NCBI GenBank assembly: GCA_024636105.1
Contig: JAGXHO010000106.1
Location: 1-15,881, forward strand
Source of the DNA: Trueperaceae bacterium
Lineage (GTDB): Bacteria > Deinococcota > Deinococci > Deinococcales > Trueperaceae
Length of the DNA stretch: 15,881 nt
Direction: 5' to 3'
The notes below the pieces were generated by a model. It was not told where the DNA came from, ran no database searches, and worked only from the letters and a program-made list of their open reading frames with translations. Positions 1 to 7,239 of the stretch are shown piece after piece (the stretch's first letter is position 1; every line of letters starts with the position of its first letter). A program made the position numbers and the translations under genes.

Positions 1-1491
1 GGCGAGAAGGCCGAGGGCAAGAACCCGACGCACCAGCAGAAGAAGCTCGACGAAGCGGAGATGCGCAAGTACCGCGATCGCCTCAAGATCCCGATCTCCG
101 ACGACCAGATCGCCAAGTTCCCGTTCTTCCGGCCCGACGCCGACGCCCCCGAGGTCGCGTACCTGCTCGAGCGGCGCAAGGCACTGGGCGGCGTGATGCC
201 GCGGCGCGTCGTCACGGCCGAACCGCTGGCCGCGCCCGGACCGGAGCTGTTCGACGAGTTCTTCGACGGTAGCGACCGCGAGGTCTCGACCACCATGGTG
301 TTCGTGTCGGTGTTGCGCAAGCTGCTCCGCGATGAGGCCTGGGGAAAGCTGATCGTCCCGATCATCCCCGACGAGGCACGCACGTTCGGCATGGAGGCGC
401 TGTTCCGCCAGATCGGCATCTACTCCTCCTACGGCCAGCTCTACGAGCCGGTCGACAAAGAGAACCTGATGTACTACCGCGAGACCAAGGACGGCCAGAT
501 CCTCGAGGAGGGGATCACCGAGGCCGGGGCGATGAGCTCGTTCGTCGCCGCGGGCACGGCGTACGCCACGCACGGCGTCAACACGGTACCGTTCTACATC
601 TATTACTCGATGTTCGGGTTCCAGCGGATCGGCGACCTCGCGTGGCTGGCCGGCGACATGCGCACCAAGGGGTTCATGCTCGGCGCGACCGCCGGCCGCA
701 CGACCCTCGCCGGCGAGGGGTTGCAGCACCAGGACGGGCAGTCGCACCTGCTCGCCTTCCCGATCCCGAACCTCGAGGCGTACGACCCGACCTTCGCGTT
801 CGAACTCGCGATCGTGATCCGTGAGGGCATGCGGCGCATGTACGAGGCGCAGGAGAGCGTCTTCTACTACCTGACGGTCGGCAACGAGAACAAGCCGCAG
901 CCGGCCGCGCCGGAGCACCTGACCCGCGAGGAGCTCGAGGACGGGGTCCTCAAGGGCCTCTACCTGTTCCGCCCCAGCCCCAAGAAGCGCGCGAAGAAGC
1001 ACGTCCAGTTGATCGCCGCCGGCGCCATGATGCACGAGGCCCTGGCCGCAGCCGAGAAGCTCGAGGCCGATTACGGCGTCGCCGCGCACGTCTGGAGCGT
1101 CACCAGCCTCAAGGCGCTGCACCGCGAGGCGCTCGACGTCGAGCGCTGGAACCGCCTCCACCCCATGGAGGAGCCGCGGGTGCCGTACGTTCGGCGCGTG
1201 CTCGAGGGGGCCAAAGGGCCGCTCGTCGCCGCGACCGACTACGTGAAGATCCTGGTCGACGCCCTCGGCCGCCACGCTCCGCGACCCATCTTGGCGCTCG
1301 GGACCGATGGGTTCGGCCGCTCCGAGGCGCGCGCCGAGCTGCGCGATTTCTTCGAGGTCGACGCCAAGCACATCGCGTTCGCGGCGCTCACCGCGCTCGC
1401 CGCCGATGGTGCGATCGAGCGCAAGGATCTCGCCAAGGCCCTTGACGACCTCGGCATCGACCCCGAGAAGCCCAACCCCGCCACCGTCTGA
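1..1491 (+). CDS. aceE: Pyruvate dehydrogenase E1 component, homodimeric type (C-terminal part)
   Basis: This is the thiamine-diphosphate-dependent decarboxylating subunit of the pyruvate dehydrogenase complex; it converts pyruvate to an acetyl group and passes it to the lipoyl domain of E2. The reading frame is open from base 1 and gives 496 residues up to the TGA at 1489-1491. E. coli AceE is 887 residues, so roughly the first 390 lie outside the window. Visible AceE-type blocks are DEARTFGMEALFRQIGIYS, FYIYYSMFGFQRIGDL, GRTTLAGEGLQHQDGQSH, SVTSLKALHREA and ALGTDGFGRSEAR. The Glu in EGITEAGA (codon at 520-522) aligns with the catalytic cofactor-activating Glu571 of the E. coli enzyme, as I recall that numbering. 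The ATG at 61 is an internal methionine, not the start. aceF follows after 39 nt on the same strand, as expected for a pdh operon. The family call is very secure; the promoter lies upstream of the window. Confidence 0.97.
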   Translation, partial: GEKAEGKNPTHQQKKLDEAEMRKYRDRLKIPISDDQIAKFPFFRPDADAPEVAYLLERRKALGGVMPRRVVTAEPLAAPGPELFDEFFDGSDREVSTTMVFVSVLRKLLRDEAWGKLIVPIIPDEARTFGMEALFRQIGIYSSYGQLYEPVDKENLMYYRETKDGQILEEGITEAGAMSSFVAAGTAYATHGVNTVPFYIYYSMFGFQRIGDLAWLAGDMRTKGFMLGATAGRTTLAGEGLQHQDGQSHLLAFPIPNLEAYDPTFAFELAIVIREGMRRMYEAQESVFYYLTVGNENKPQPAAPEHLTREELEDGVLKGLYLFRPSPKKRAKKHVQLIAAGAMMHEALAAAEKLEADYGVAAHVWSVTSLKALHREALDVERWNRLHPMEEPRVPYVRRVLEGAKGPLVAATDYVKILVDALGRHAPRPILALGTDGFGRSEARAELRDFFEVDAKHIAFAALTALAADGAIERKDLAKALDDLGIDPEKPNPATV

Positions 1492-1517
1492 GGGCGGCGC
1501 CCCGTCCTGCGACGCAC

Positions 1518-1525
1518 AGAGAGGA
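1518..1525 (+). promoter_or_regulatory. Ribosome binding site of aceF
   Basis: AGAGAGGA ends 5 nt before the GTG start at 1531 and is a purine-rich Shine-Dalgarno-like stretch. It supports the GTG start. It also fits aceF being translated from within an aceE-aceF transcript, unlike the many genes here that appear leaderless. Confidence 0.55.
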
Positions 1526-1530
1526 ACCCC

Positions 1531-2895
1531 GTGCCCCAAGAGTTCAAGCTTCCCGAGGTCGGCGAAGGCATCGAGTCGGGCACCGTCGTAGCGGTGCTCG
1601 TGAGCGAAGGCGACCGCATCGAGGTCGATCAGCCGGTCCTCGAGCTCGAGACCGACAAGGCGGTCGTCGAGGTTCCCTCGAGCGTCGCCGGCGTGATCAC
1701 GAAGGTCCACGTCCAGGCGAACGCCGAGGCCAAGATCGGCCAAGTGGTGCTCACGGTCGACGAGGCCGCGGCCGAGGCAGCGCCGGACTCGGAGGCGCCG
1801 GAGTCCGAGACGGCGGAGCCCGAGCAAGCGAAGCCCGAGGCAGCGAAGCCCACGACGCCAGTGGCGAAGGACGCTGCGCGCCCCGAAGCCGAGACCGAGC
1901 CGGAACCCGAGTCCGAAGCTGAGGCGGCGCCCGCCGCCGGGGGTCCCGCGGCGCCAAACGGGGGCGCCGACCTCCACCCGGGCCACATCCCGGCAGCGCC
2001 GTCGGTGCGCCGCCTGGCGCGCGAGCGCGGCGTCGACCTGCGCGCCGTCGTGGGCAGCGGCGTGGCGGGCCGCATCTCCGCGGACGACATCGTGCGCTTC
2101 GCGGAAGGGGGCGCCGAGGCGCCCCGCGCTGCGAGCGGAGCCCCGGCGGCCCCGGCGGCACCGCCGCTGCCCGATTTCGGCAAGTGGGGTGAGACGGAGC
2201 GCGCGCCCATGTCGGGCATCCGCAAGGCCACCGTGCGCGCGATGGCGCAGGCCTGGTCCACCGTGCCGATGGTCACGCACTTCGACGAGGCCGACGCCAC
2301 CGACTTCGAGGCGCTGCGCCAGCGCTACAAGGACACCGTCCAGAAGGCCGGCGCCAAGTTGACGCCGACCGCGATGCTCGTCAAGGTGATCGCGAGCGCG
2401 CTGCGGCGGTTCCCGGACTTCAACGCCAGCATCGACGTCCAGAGCCAGGAGATCGTCTACAAGCGCTACGTCAACGTCGGGGTCGCGGTCGACACCGACC
2501 ACGGGCTGCTGGTGCCGGTGATCAAGCACGCCGATCGCAAGAGCATCGTCGAGTTGGCGGTCGAACTCGAGGAGCTCGCTGCCAAGGCGCGCGACCGCAA
2601 GCTCGCCCCCGACGACATGAGCGGCGGGAACTTCAGCGTCTCGAACCTGGGCGGCATCGGTGGCACCGGGTTCACCCCCATCGTGGCGCCACCCGACGTG
2701 GCGATCCTGGGCGTCTCGCGCAGCGCCATGAAACCGGTCTGGAACGCCGAGTCCGGCGCCTTCGAGCCGCGTTTGGTGATGCCGCTCGCGCTGACCTACG
2801 ACCACCGCCTCATCGATGGCGCTTCGGCCGCGCGCTTCCTGCGCTGGGTGTGCCGCGCCGTCGAGGAGCCGTTCCTGCTCGCGCTCGAAGGCTGA
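1531..2895 (+). CDS. aceF: Pyruvate dehydrogenase E2, dihydrolipoamide acetyltransferase
   Basis: This is the core acyltransferase of the pyruvate dehydrogenase complex; it moves the acetyl group from its lipoyl arm to CoA. The 454-residue protein has one lipoyl domain at about residues 1-76, with the lipoylated lysine K43 in [13 protein letters not shown] long flexible Ala/Glu/Pro linker covers about 78-148. A peripheral subunit-binding domain at about 150-193 ([20 protein letters not shown], then GRISADDI) docks E1 or E3. The catalytic domain runs from about 225 to 454 and carries the DHRLIDG motif with catalytic His425 and Asp429. One lipoyl domain instead of the three in E. coli AceF accounts for the shorter length. 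The start is GTG at 1531, where homology to lipoyl domains begins ([17 protein letters not shown]). The position directly after aceE argues for pyruvate rather than 2-oxoglutarate or branched-chain substrates. Confidence 0.95.
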   Translation: MPQEFKLPEVGEGIESGTVVAVLVSEGDRIEVDQPVLELETDKAVVEVPSSVAGVITKVHVQANAEAKIGQVVLTVDEAAAEAAPDSEAPESETAEPEQAKPEAAKPTTPVAKDAARPEAETEPEPESEAEAAPAAGGPAAPNGGADLHPGHIPAAPSVRRLARERGVDLRAVVGSGVAGRISADDIVRFAEGGAEAPRAASGAPAAPAAPPLPDFGKWGETERAPMSGIRKATVRAMAQAWSTVPMVTHFDEADATDFEALRQRYKDTVQKAGAKLTPTAMLVKVIASALRRFPDFNASIDVQSQEIVYKRYVNVGVAVDTDHGLLVPVIKHADRKSIVELAVELEELAAKARDRKLAPDDMSGGNFSVSNLGGIGGTGFTPIVAPPDVAILGVSRSAMKPVWNAESGAFEPRLVMPLALTYDHRLIDGASAARFLRWVCRAVEEPFLLALEG

Positions 2896-2918
2896 CGGTA
2901 CGGCGGGCCCGGTGCTCG

Positions 2919-2942
2919 GCGCCCCCGTCCCTGAGGGGGCGC
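2919..2942. repeat. Perfect 8-bp inverted repeat between aceF and lptB, possible terminator stem
   Basis: GCGCCCCC (2919-2926) and GGGGGCGC (2935-2942) are perfectly complementary around an 8-nt loop. The hairpin sits 23 nt after the aceF stop and 15 nt before the putative -10 box of the next gene. No T-run follows, so it is not a classical intrinsic terminator. In such GC-rich DNA a stem of this size could still stall polymerase or protect the aceF 3' end. Confidence 0.4.
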
Positions 2943-2957
2943 TCATGCGCCGGGTGC

Positions 2958-2963
2958 TAGCAT
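2958..2963 (+). promoter_or_regulatory. -10 box of leaderless lptB promoter
   Basis: TAGCAT lies 8 nt before the ATG at 2972 and is preceded by TGC, giving an extended -10 form (TGNTANNNT). Transcription from it would begin at or next to the start codon. No clear -35 element is seen. Confidence 0.55.
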
Positions 2964-2971
2964 GGCCCCGG

Positions 2972-3799
2972 ATGTCGCCCGCCGATGCCGTCCCCTACGA
3001 GCGCGTCACCGCGCACGAAGCCCCCGACGGCGATCGTGCGACGGCGGTGGCGAGCGCCGCACCCACCGGCGCCGGTCGCGTCCTTCGCGCCAGCGGGCTG
3101 CGCAAGCGCTACGGATCGCGCACCGTCGTCGATGGCGTGGACCTGCACCTCGAGCGCGGCGAGATCGTCGCGCTTCTGGGCCCGAACGGGGCGGGCAAGA
3201 CCACCACCTTCTACATGATGGTCGGCTTCGTGCGCCCCGATCGCGGGCGCATCGAGCTGGGCGACGAGGACGTGACGCGGATGCCGATGCACCGGCGTGC
3301 CCGCGCCGGCCTCGGGTACCTGGCGCAGGAGCCTTCGGCGTTCCGGCGCATGAGCGTGCGCGACAACCTGCTCGCCATCCTCGAGTTCCAGAAGCTGACG
3401 TCGGCCGAGCGCCGCGCGCGCGCGGACGCGCTGCTCGACGAGTTCCAGCTGACGCGCCTCGCCGACCACCGGGCGGACACGCTGTCCGGTGGCGAACGCC
3501 GGCGTCTCGAGATCGCTCGGAGCCTGACGATCGACCCCGACTTCATCCTGCTCGACGAGCCGTTCACGGGCGTCGACCCGAAGTCGATCCGCGAGATCCA
3601 GCGGCTGGTGGCCGATCTGCGGACGCGGCGCGGCCTCGGCGTGTTGCTGACCGACCACAGCGTCCGCGAGACGCTGGCGATCGCCGATCGCGTCGTGCTG
3701 ATGTTCGATGGCCGCGTGCGCTTCGACGGCTCGCCGGCCGACTTCGCCGCGGACGAGGCGGTCCGAGCCTCCTACCTGGGGCACGACTTCCAGCTGTGA
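2972..3799 (+). CDS. lptB: LptB-type ABC transporter ATP-binding protein
   Basis: This is the cytoplasmic ATPase of the Lpt family, which in Gram-negative bacteria powers extraction of lipopolysaccharide from the inner membrane by LptFG. The 275-residue protein has Walker A GPNGAGKT at 70-77, Q-loop Q119 in [18 protein letters not shown], signature LSGGE at 171-175, Walker [14 protein letters not shown] from 191 with catalytic E196, and the switch H229 in [11 protein letters not shown]. The YLAQE...FR.MSV.DN, LDEPF.GVDP and TDH.VRETL blocks are specific to LptB and separate it from LivF-type ATPases. About 35 residues before the ABC fold form an extra N-terminal extension. I chose ATG 2972 because a -10 box sits 8 nt before it; an in-frame ATG at 2945 would add nine residues. 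No lptF, lptG, lptA or lptC lies in the window, so the partner and the actual lipid substrate in this organism are unknown. Confidence 0.88.
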   Translation: MSPADAVPYERVTAHEAPDGDRATAVASAAPTGAGRVLRASGLRKRYGSRTVVDGVDLHLERGEIVALLGPNGAGKTTTFYMMVGFVRPDRGRIELGDEDVTRMPMHRRARAGLGYLAQEPSAFRRMSVRDNLLAILEFQKLTSAERRARADALLDEFQLTRLADHRADTLSGGERRRLEIARSLTIDPDFILLDEPFTGVDPKSIREIQRLVADLRTRRGLGVLLTDHSVRETLAIADRVVLMFDGRVRFDGSPADFAADEAVRASYLGHDFQL

Positions 3800-3818
3800 G
3801 GCAGCGGGTGCGGCGGCG

Positions 3819-5657
3819 ATGACCTACGTCCTCGGGCTCGTCGGCTTGCTCGTCTTCTTGGCGGGCGTGATCGCGTACGCAGGCGACCGCTTGGGCACGT
3901 GGGTCGGTCGTCGCCGCCTGACGCTGTTCGGCGCGCGCCCCAAGCGCACCGGCCAGATCGTCGGCGTGGCGGCCGGCATCCTGATCATGCTGACCACCCT
4001 CGGGGTCCTCGCGCTCGCGTTCCGCAACGCGACCCAGACGCTCGTCAACGCGCAGCGCACCGCCGACGAGCTCGGCCGCCTGCGCGGCCAAGAGCGCTTC
4101 TTGCAGGACCAGGTGGGCGTCCTCGGCGGCCAACTGCAGGCGTTGGAGGCCGACCTGACGCAAGCGCGGGCGGTGATCGGTGAGGCGGAGGCAGCGCGCG
4201 ACGCCGCCCTGGCCGATCGCGACGCGCTGCTCGAGGAGGCGCAGGCCACCGAGCAGCAGCTCGGGGCGTTGGCCGCCACCCTCGAGGCCGCCCGGGGCGA
4301 CCTGGCGGGCGTCGAGACCGAGTTGCTCGCGGCCCAGGACGACCTGACCGCGGCCACCGAGGAGGCCGCCTCGGCGCGCGCCGATGCGGACGCGGCGCGG
4401 GCCGAGGTCGATGCCCTGGAGGCGCAGATCGCGGGCGTCGAGGCCGACCTCGCCAGGGCCGCCGAGCTCCTTCTCGTGCGCGACGTCCAGCTCGCCGAGG
4501 CCGACGCGGCGCTCGCCGAGGCCGACGCCGCGCTCGTCGCGGCCGAAGCCCAGCGCACGAGCGCGCAGCTCGCCGCTGCCGAGGCGGAAGCGGCGCGCGA
4601 TGTGGCCCTGACGGATCGCGACGCTGCGGTCGCCGACCAGGCGACGGCGGTCGCCGATCGCGACGCGGCCCTGTCGGATCGCGACGCGGCCGTCGAGGAG
4701 CGCGCCGAAGCCCAGGCGCAGGTCGGCGAGCTCGCCGCGCGTACCGAGGAGCTCGGCGCCGAGGTGGCGGGGTTGGCCGACACGATCGAGGTACTCGAAG
4801 GCGAAGCGAGTCGGCTGGAGGCCCGCGCGACCACCCTGCAACAGGAGAACGTGGGGCTGCAGGCGCGCAACGACCAGCTGGCGGCCGGCAACGCCGACCT
4901 CCAGGCACGCAACGCTTCGCTGCAAGAGCTCAACGCGGCGCTCCAGGAGCAGATCGTGGTCGGCAACGATCAGGTCCGTTTGCTCCAGGGCCAGGTGTCC
5001 GTGCTCAACGATCGCCTCGAAGAGCAGGCGGCGCGCCTTCGTGAGGTTCAGGAGGAGTTCGCGCGGGTCTCGTCGGGCGAGATCACCTTCGAGCGCGACC
5101 AGGTGGTCTTCTCGGGTGCGTTGCACGCACGCGACGTCGCCGAGGCGCGCGAGGAGCTCGCCGCCTTCGTGCGGGCGGCGAGCGCGCACACGGCGAGCCT
5201 CGGAGCGGGCGAAGTGGCGCTGAGCGCCGAGCAGTTCGCGGGCCTCGTCGAGGTGATCGCGGAGACCGAGGGCTCCGACCTGGTGCGCTTGATCTCGCCG
5301 CGCAACCAGTTCAACCCGGCCCGCACCGAGGTCATCGTCGAGGCGCTCGAGAACAGCCGACTCTTCGATGCCGGACAGCTGCTGCTGTCCCGTCCGGTGC
5401 ATCTGGGCAGCTCGGAGCTCCCTGCGAGCCAGGACGAGATCCGGGCGCTGATCGCCCAGCTCAAAGCCGATGTGATCCGGACGCTCCGGCGCACCGGGCT
5501 CGACGAGTTGCAAGCGCCCAGCTTCGTTGGGCTCTCGGACGAGGGCTTCGCGAACCAGCTGTTGCGGCTGACCGGTCAGGTGGTGGTCGGGGTGGTCGCG
5601 CGCGGCGCCATCGAGCGCTCCGGTCCTGCGACCGTCGAACTCGTCATCCTCTACTGA
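3819..5657 (+). CDS. DUF3084-family membrane-anchored coiled-coil protein
   Basis: This 612-residue protein has the N-terminal layout of the DUF3084 family known from cyanobacteria and Deinococcota. A first membrane helix at about 2-22 is followed by the conserved GDRLGTWVGRRRLTLFGARP segment and KRTG (about 23-47), and a second helix at about 48-68. A very long Ala/Glu/Asp-rich coiled coil runs over about 70-415, with heptad blocks such as DRDAAVA and LQARNAS. A C-terminal region of about 200 residues, without recognised motifs, starts near FERDQVVFSG. The function of the family is not known; the architecture suggests an envelope or scaffolding role. It begins 19 nt after the lptB stop on the same strand, so the two are very probably co-transcribed. 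The start is set by the first hydrophobic segment (MTYVLGLVGLLVF); longer in-frame starts would run into lptB. Confidence 0.8.
   Translation: MTYVLGLVGLLVFLAGVIAYAGDRLGTWVGRRRLTLFGARPKRTGQIVGVAAGILIMLTTLGVLALAFRNATQTLVNAQRTADELGRLRGQERFLQDQVGVLGGQLQALEADLTQARAVIGEAEAARDAALADRDALLEEAQATEQQLGALAATLEAARGDLAGVETELLAAQDDLTAATEEAASARADADAARAEVDALEAQIAGVEADLARAAELLLVRDVQLAEADAALAEADAALVAAEAQRTSAQLAAAEAEAARDVALTDRDAAVADQATAVADRDAALSDRDAAVEERAEAQAQVGELAARTEELGAEVAGLADTIEVLEGEASRLEARATTLQQENVGLQARNDQLAAGNADLQARNASLQELNAALQEQIVVGNDQVRLLQGQVSVLNDRLEEQAARLREVQEEFARVSSGEITFERDQVVFSGALHARDVAEAREELAAFVRAASAHTASLGAGEVALSAEQFAGLVEVIAETEGSDLVRLISPRNQFNPARTEVIVEALENSRLFDAGQLLLSRPVHLGSSELPASQDEIRALIAQLKADVIRTLRRTGLDELQAPSFVGLSDEGFANQLLRLTGQVVVGVVARGAIERSGPATVELVILY
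4491..4532 (+). repeat. Two 21-nt tandem repeats encoding LAEADAA heptads
   Basis: Two adjacent 21-nt units within the DUF3084 gene both encode LAEADAA and differ at a single base. A third unit encoding LVAAEAQ is more diverged. The unit length equals one coiled-coil heptad. Confidence 0.75.
4593..4697 (+). repeat. Five 21-nt tandem heptad repeats in the DUF3084 coiled coil
   Basis: Five in-frame 21-nt units encode ARDVALT, DRDAAVA, DQATAVA, DRDAALS and DRDAAVE. The fourth and fifth units share the first 14 bases (GATCGCGACGCGGC) and more. They keep exact heptad register, which fits growth of the coil by duplication of single heptads. Confidence 0.75.
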
Positions 5658-5682
5658 TCGCGAGCTGGCGCACCGGCGGCCC

Positions 5683-6174
5683 TCACGCGTCCGCGGGCTT
5701 CGTCGGCAGCGTCAACAGGTACGTGCACAGCACGATCGCGATGACCGCGAGCAACAGGTCGACCCACACGATCGGGATGAGCGCGATGCTCGTGCCGATG
5801 CTGAGGACGATGGTCGTCACCGCCAGCGTCTTGGCGCGCCGGCTCAGGCCCTTGCCGTCGCGCCAATCGCGGATGAGCGGCCCGAACAGGCGGTGGTTCA
5901 TCAGCCAGTTGTAGAAGCGCGGGCTGGAGCGGGCGAAGAAGTACGTCGCGATCAAGATCCAGACGGTCGTGGGCCAGCCGGGAACGACGACGCCGATCGC
6001 GCCGAACACCATGCTCGCCCACCCGAGGACGAAGTACATCGTGCGCAGCACCGGGTTGCGCTGGACCCGCAGCTCGTGGCTGTAGTCGACCCACACGCGT
6101 TCTCCTCGCCGGACCGCGTGCGCGCGGGCGGACGCCGGGCGGGTGGGGGAGGCGGGGGCTTCGTCGTCGGGCAC
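5683..6174 (-). CDS. ybaN: YbaN/DUF454 family inner-membrane protein
   Basis: This 163-residue membrane protein belongs to the DUF454 (YbaN) family, whose function is not established. The family core is clear: LGWASMVFGAIGVVVPGWPTT at about 50-70, then TYFFARSSPRFYNWLMNHRLFG at about 77-98, where the FARSSPRF block is nearly identical to E. coli YbaN. Three to four hydrophobic helices are visible (about 45-64, 68-82, 116-134, 138-156). About 40 hydrophilic residues precede the core and are absent in the E. coli protein. The start is GTG at 6174; a TACCAT box 8 nt upstream fits a leaderless transcript. The gene lies downstream of mscL on the same strand across a 118-nt gap and converges on the DUF3084 gene with 25 nt between the stops. 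Confidence 0.85.
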   Translation of the reverse strand: MPDDEAPASPTRPASARAHAVRRGERVWVDYSHELRVQRNPVLRTMYFVLGWASMVFGAIGVVVPGWPTTVWILIATYFFARSSPRFYNWLMNHRLFGPLIRDWRDGKGLSRRAKTLAVTTIVLSIGTSIALIPIVWVDLLLAVIAIVLCTYLLTLPTKPADA

Positions 6175-6182
6175 GGACCGAC

Positions 6183-6188
6183 ATGGTA
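6183..6188 (-). promoter_or_regulatory. -10 box of leaderless ybaN promoter
   Basis: Read on the minus strand, TACCAT lies 8 nt before the GTG start at 6174. The 118-nt gap between ybaN and mscL otherwise shows only GC-rich sequence and no convincing terminator. Confidence 0.5.
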
Positions 6189-6292
6189 CCGCTCCGGGTC
6201 GGAGGCGGGTTGCGGCCGGGGCGACGGTCTTCGCGGGCGGCGTCCACGACCGGGCCGTGGGCCGGAGCCCGCCGTGCGGGGAGGGCGCGGCG

Positions 6293-6730
6293 TCAGCCGG
6301 CGCGCTGCTTGAGCAGGTCGCGGATCTCGCTCAGCAGTTGGACGTCGGCCGGCAGCGGCGCGGGGGCGGCTGGTGTCTCGGCCACCTTCTTCACGAAGCG
6401 CTTCTGCATCTGGTTGTACGAGCGCACCACCATGAAGATGACGAACGCGACGATCAGGAAGTTGATCAACGTGTTGAGGAACGCGCCGATCTGGATCACC
6501 GGGGCGCCCGCCGCGACCGCGTCCGCCACCGTGGGGTACAGGGCGGCGTCCTTGAGGACGAAACCGAGCTCGGCGAAATCGACACCACCGATCAGCAGGC
6601 CGAGCGGCGGCATGATCACCTGGTTGACGAGCGACGTGGTGATCTGACCGAACGCCCCGCCGATGATCACGGCGACCGCCAGGTCGATGACGTTGCCTCG
6701 GTTGATGAAGGCGCGGAACTCCTTGAGCAT
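6293..6730 (-). CDS. mscL: Large-conductance mechanosensitive channel
   Basis: MscL forms a homopentameric inner-membrane pore that opens under high membrane tension and releases solutes during hypo-osmotic shock. The 145-residue protein matches the usual length. It has the N-terminal amphipathic helix and TM1 (MLKEFRAFINRGNVIDLAVA, then VIIGGAFG), the IMPPLGLLIGGVDF block at about 39-52, TM2 (LNTLINFLIVAFVIFMVVRS) at about 85-104, and the C-terminal bundle ending LLSEIRDLLKQ. I chose the ATG at 6730, where homology starts; the open frame extends to 6865 without similarity. AAGGAG at 6740-6745 lies 9 nt before this ATG. It is divergent from the receiver gene, with 122 nt between the two starts. 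Confidence 0.95.
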   Translation of the reverse strand: MLKEFRAFINRGNVIDLAVAVIIGGAFGQITTSLVNQVIMPPLGLLIGGVDFAELGFVLKDAALYPTVADAVAAGAPVIQIGAFLNTLINFLIVAFVIFMVVRSYNQMQKRFVKKVAETPAAPAPLPADVQLLSEIRDLLKQRAG

Positions 6731-6739
6731 CGCGGACGG

Positions 6740-6745
6740 CTCCTT
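6740..6745 (-). promoter_or_regulatory. Shine-Dalgarno of mscL
   Basis: On the minus strand AAGGAG lies 9 nt before the mscL ATG. This is the clearest canonical ribosome binding site in the window, and it fixes the start at 6730. Confidence 0.75.
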
Positions 6746-6777
6746 CGGGGCCGCGGGTGCCCCGTCTGGGATGGCGG

Positions 6778-6783
6778 ATTGTA
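6778..6783 (-). promoter_or_regulatory. -10 box of mscL promoter
   Basis: On the minus strand TACAAT (one base from TATAAT) lies 47 nt before the mscL ATG. It would give a leader of about 40 nt containing the AAGGAG site. No good -35 hexamer is seen 16-18 nt upstream. Confidence 0.5.
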
Positions 6784-6838
6784 CGCCGGCGATGGGGCCC
6801 CCGATCGCCGCCCCAACGCGGGTGCCCTCCGCAGAGGG

Positions 6839-6844
6839 TAGGAT
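6839..6844 (+). promoter_or_regulatory. -10 box of leaderless receiver-gene promoter
   Basis: TAGGAT lies 8 nt before the ATG at 6853. It shares the divergent region 6731-6852 with the mscL promoter; no clear -35 is visible. Confidence 0.5.
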
Positions 6845-6852
6845 CGGCTCAC

Positions 6853-7239
6853 ATGACGCCTCCACTCGTCCTGGTCGCCGAAGACAACGCAGGCCACCGA
6901 GCGCTCGTCGACATGCTGCTCGCGACCGAAGGGTACGAGTTGGCGATGGTCGAGGACGGCAGGGCAGCGCTCGAATGGCTCAAGGACCACACGCCCGCGC
7001 TCGCGATCCTCGACGTCTCCATGCCGCAACTGGGCGGCCTCGAGGTCGCTGAGCGGATCCGCCGCATCGGGCGCCTCAAGGACACCAAGATCGTCATCCT
7101 GACCGCTATGCGCGACGCCCAGACGCGCGACGGCGCCCGCCTCGCGAGGGTCGACGCCTTGGTCCCCAAGCCACTCGAGGGCAAGGACTTCCGCGACCTG
7201 ATCAAGCGCGTGCTCTCCGGTGAGCGTCAGCCCTTCTGA
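6853..7239 (+). CDS. Single-domain response regulator (CheY-like receiver)
   Basis: This is a 128-residue stand-alone receiver domain of two-component signalling with no DNA-binding or enzymatic output domain. The acidic pair E10-D11 in VLVAEDN, the phosphoacceptor D54 in LAILDVSMPQLGG, T84 in IVILTAM and K106 in VPKPLEG are all present, so it should be phosphorylatable. The start ATG at 6853 is where the first beta strand begins (TPPLVLVAED); 32 in-frame codons further upstream have no similarity and would run through the promoter region. No histidine kinase lies in the window, so its partner is unknown. Its last 13 bases overlap the 3' end of the convergent methyltransferase gene. It could act as a phosphate sink or a protein-protein switch. 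Confidence 0.92.
   Translation: MTPPLVLVAEDNAGHRALVDMLLATEGYELAMVEDGRAALEWLKDHTPALAILDVSMPQLGGLEVAERIRRIGRLKDTKIVILTAMRDAQTRDGARLARVDALVPKPLEGKDFRDLIKRVLSGERQPF

Noticed and set aside
2816..2971. An upstream ATG at 2816 in frame with lptB that would lengthen it by 52 residues
   Set aside because: That stretch overlaps the conserved catalytic end of aceF in another frame, has no similarity to LptB and would span the hairpin and the -10 box at 2958.
3564..5513. A 649-codon open frame on the minus strand opposite the DUF3084 gene
   Set aside because: It is a shadow of the plus-strand gene, caused by high GC and the repetitive coiled-coil codons. It has low-complexity Arg/Leu/Gly/Glu composition and no recognisable domain, while the plus-strand frame has membrane helices and family motifs.
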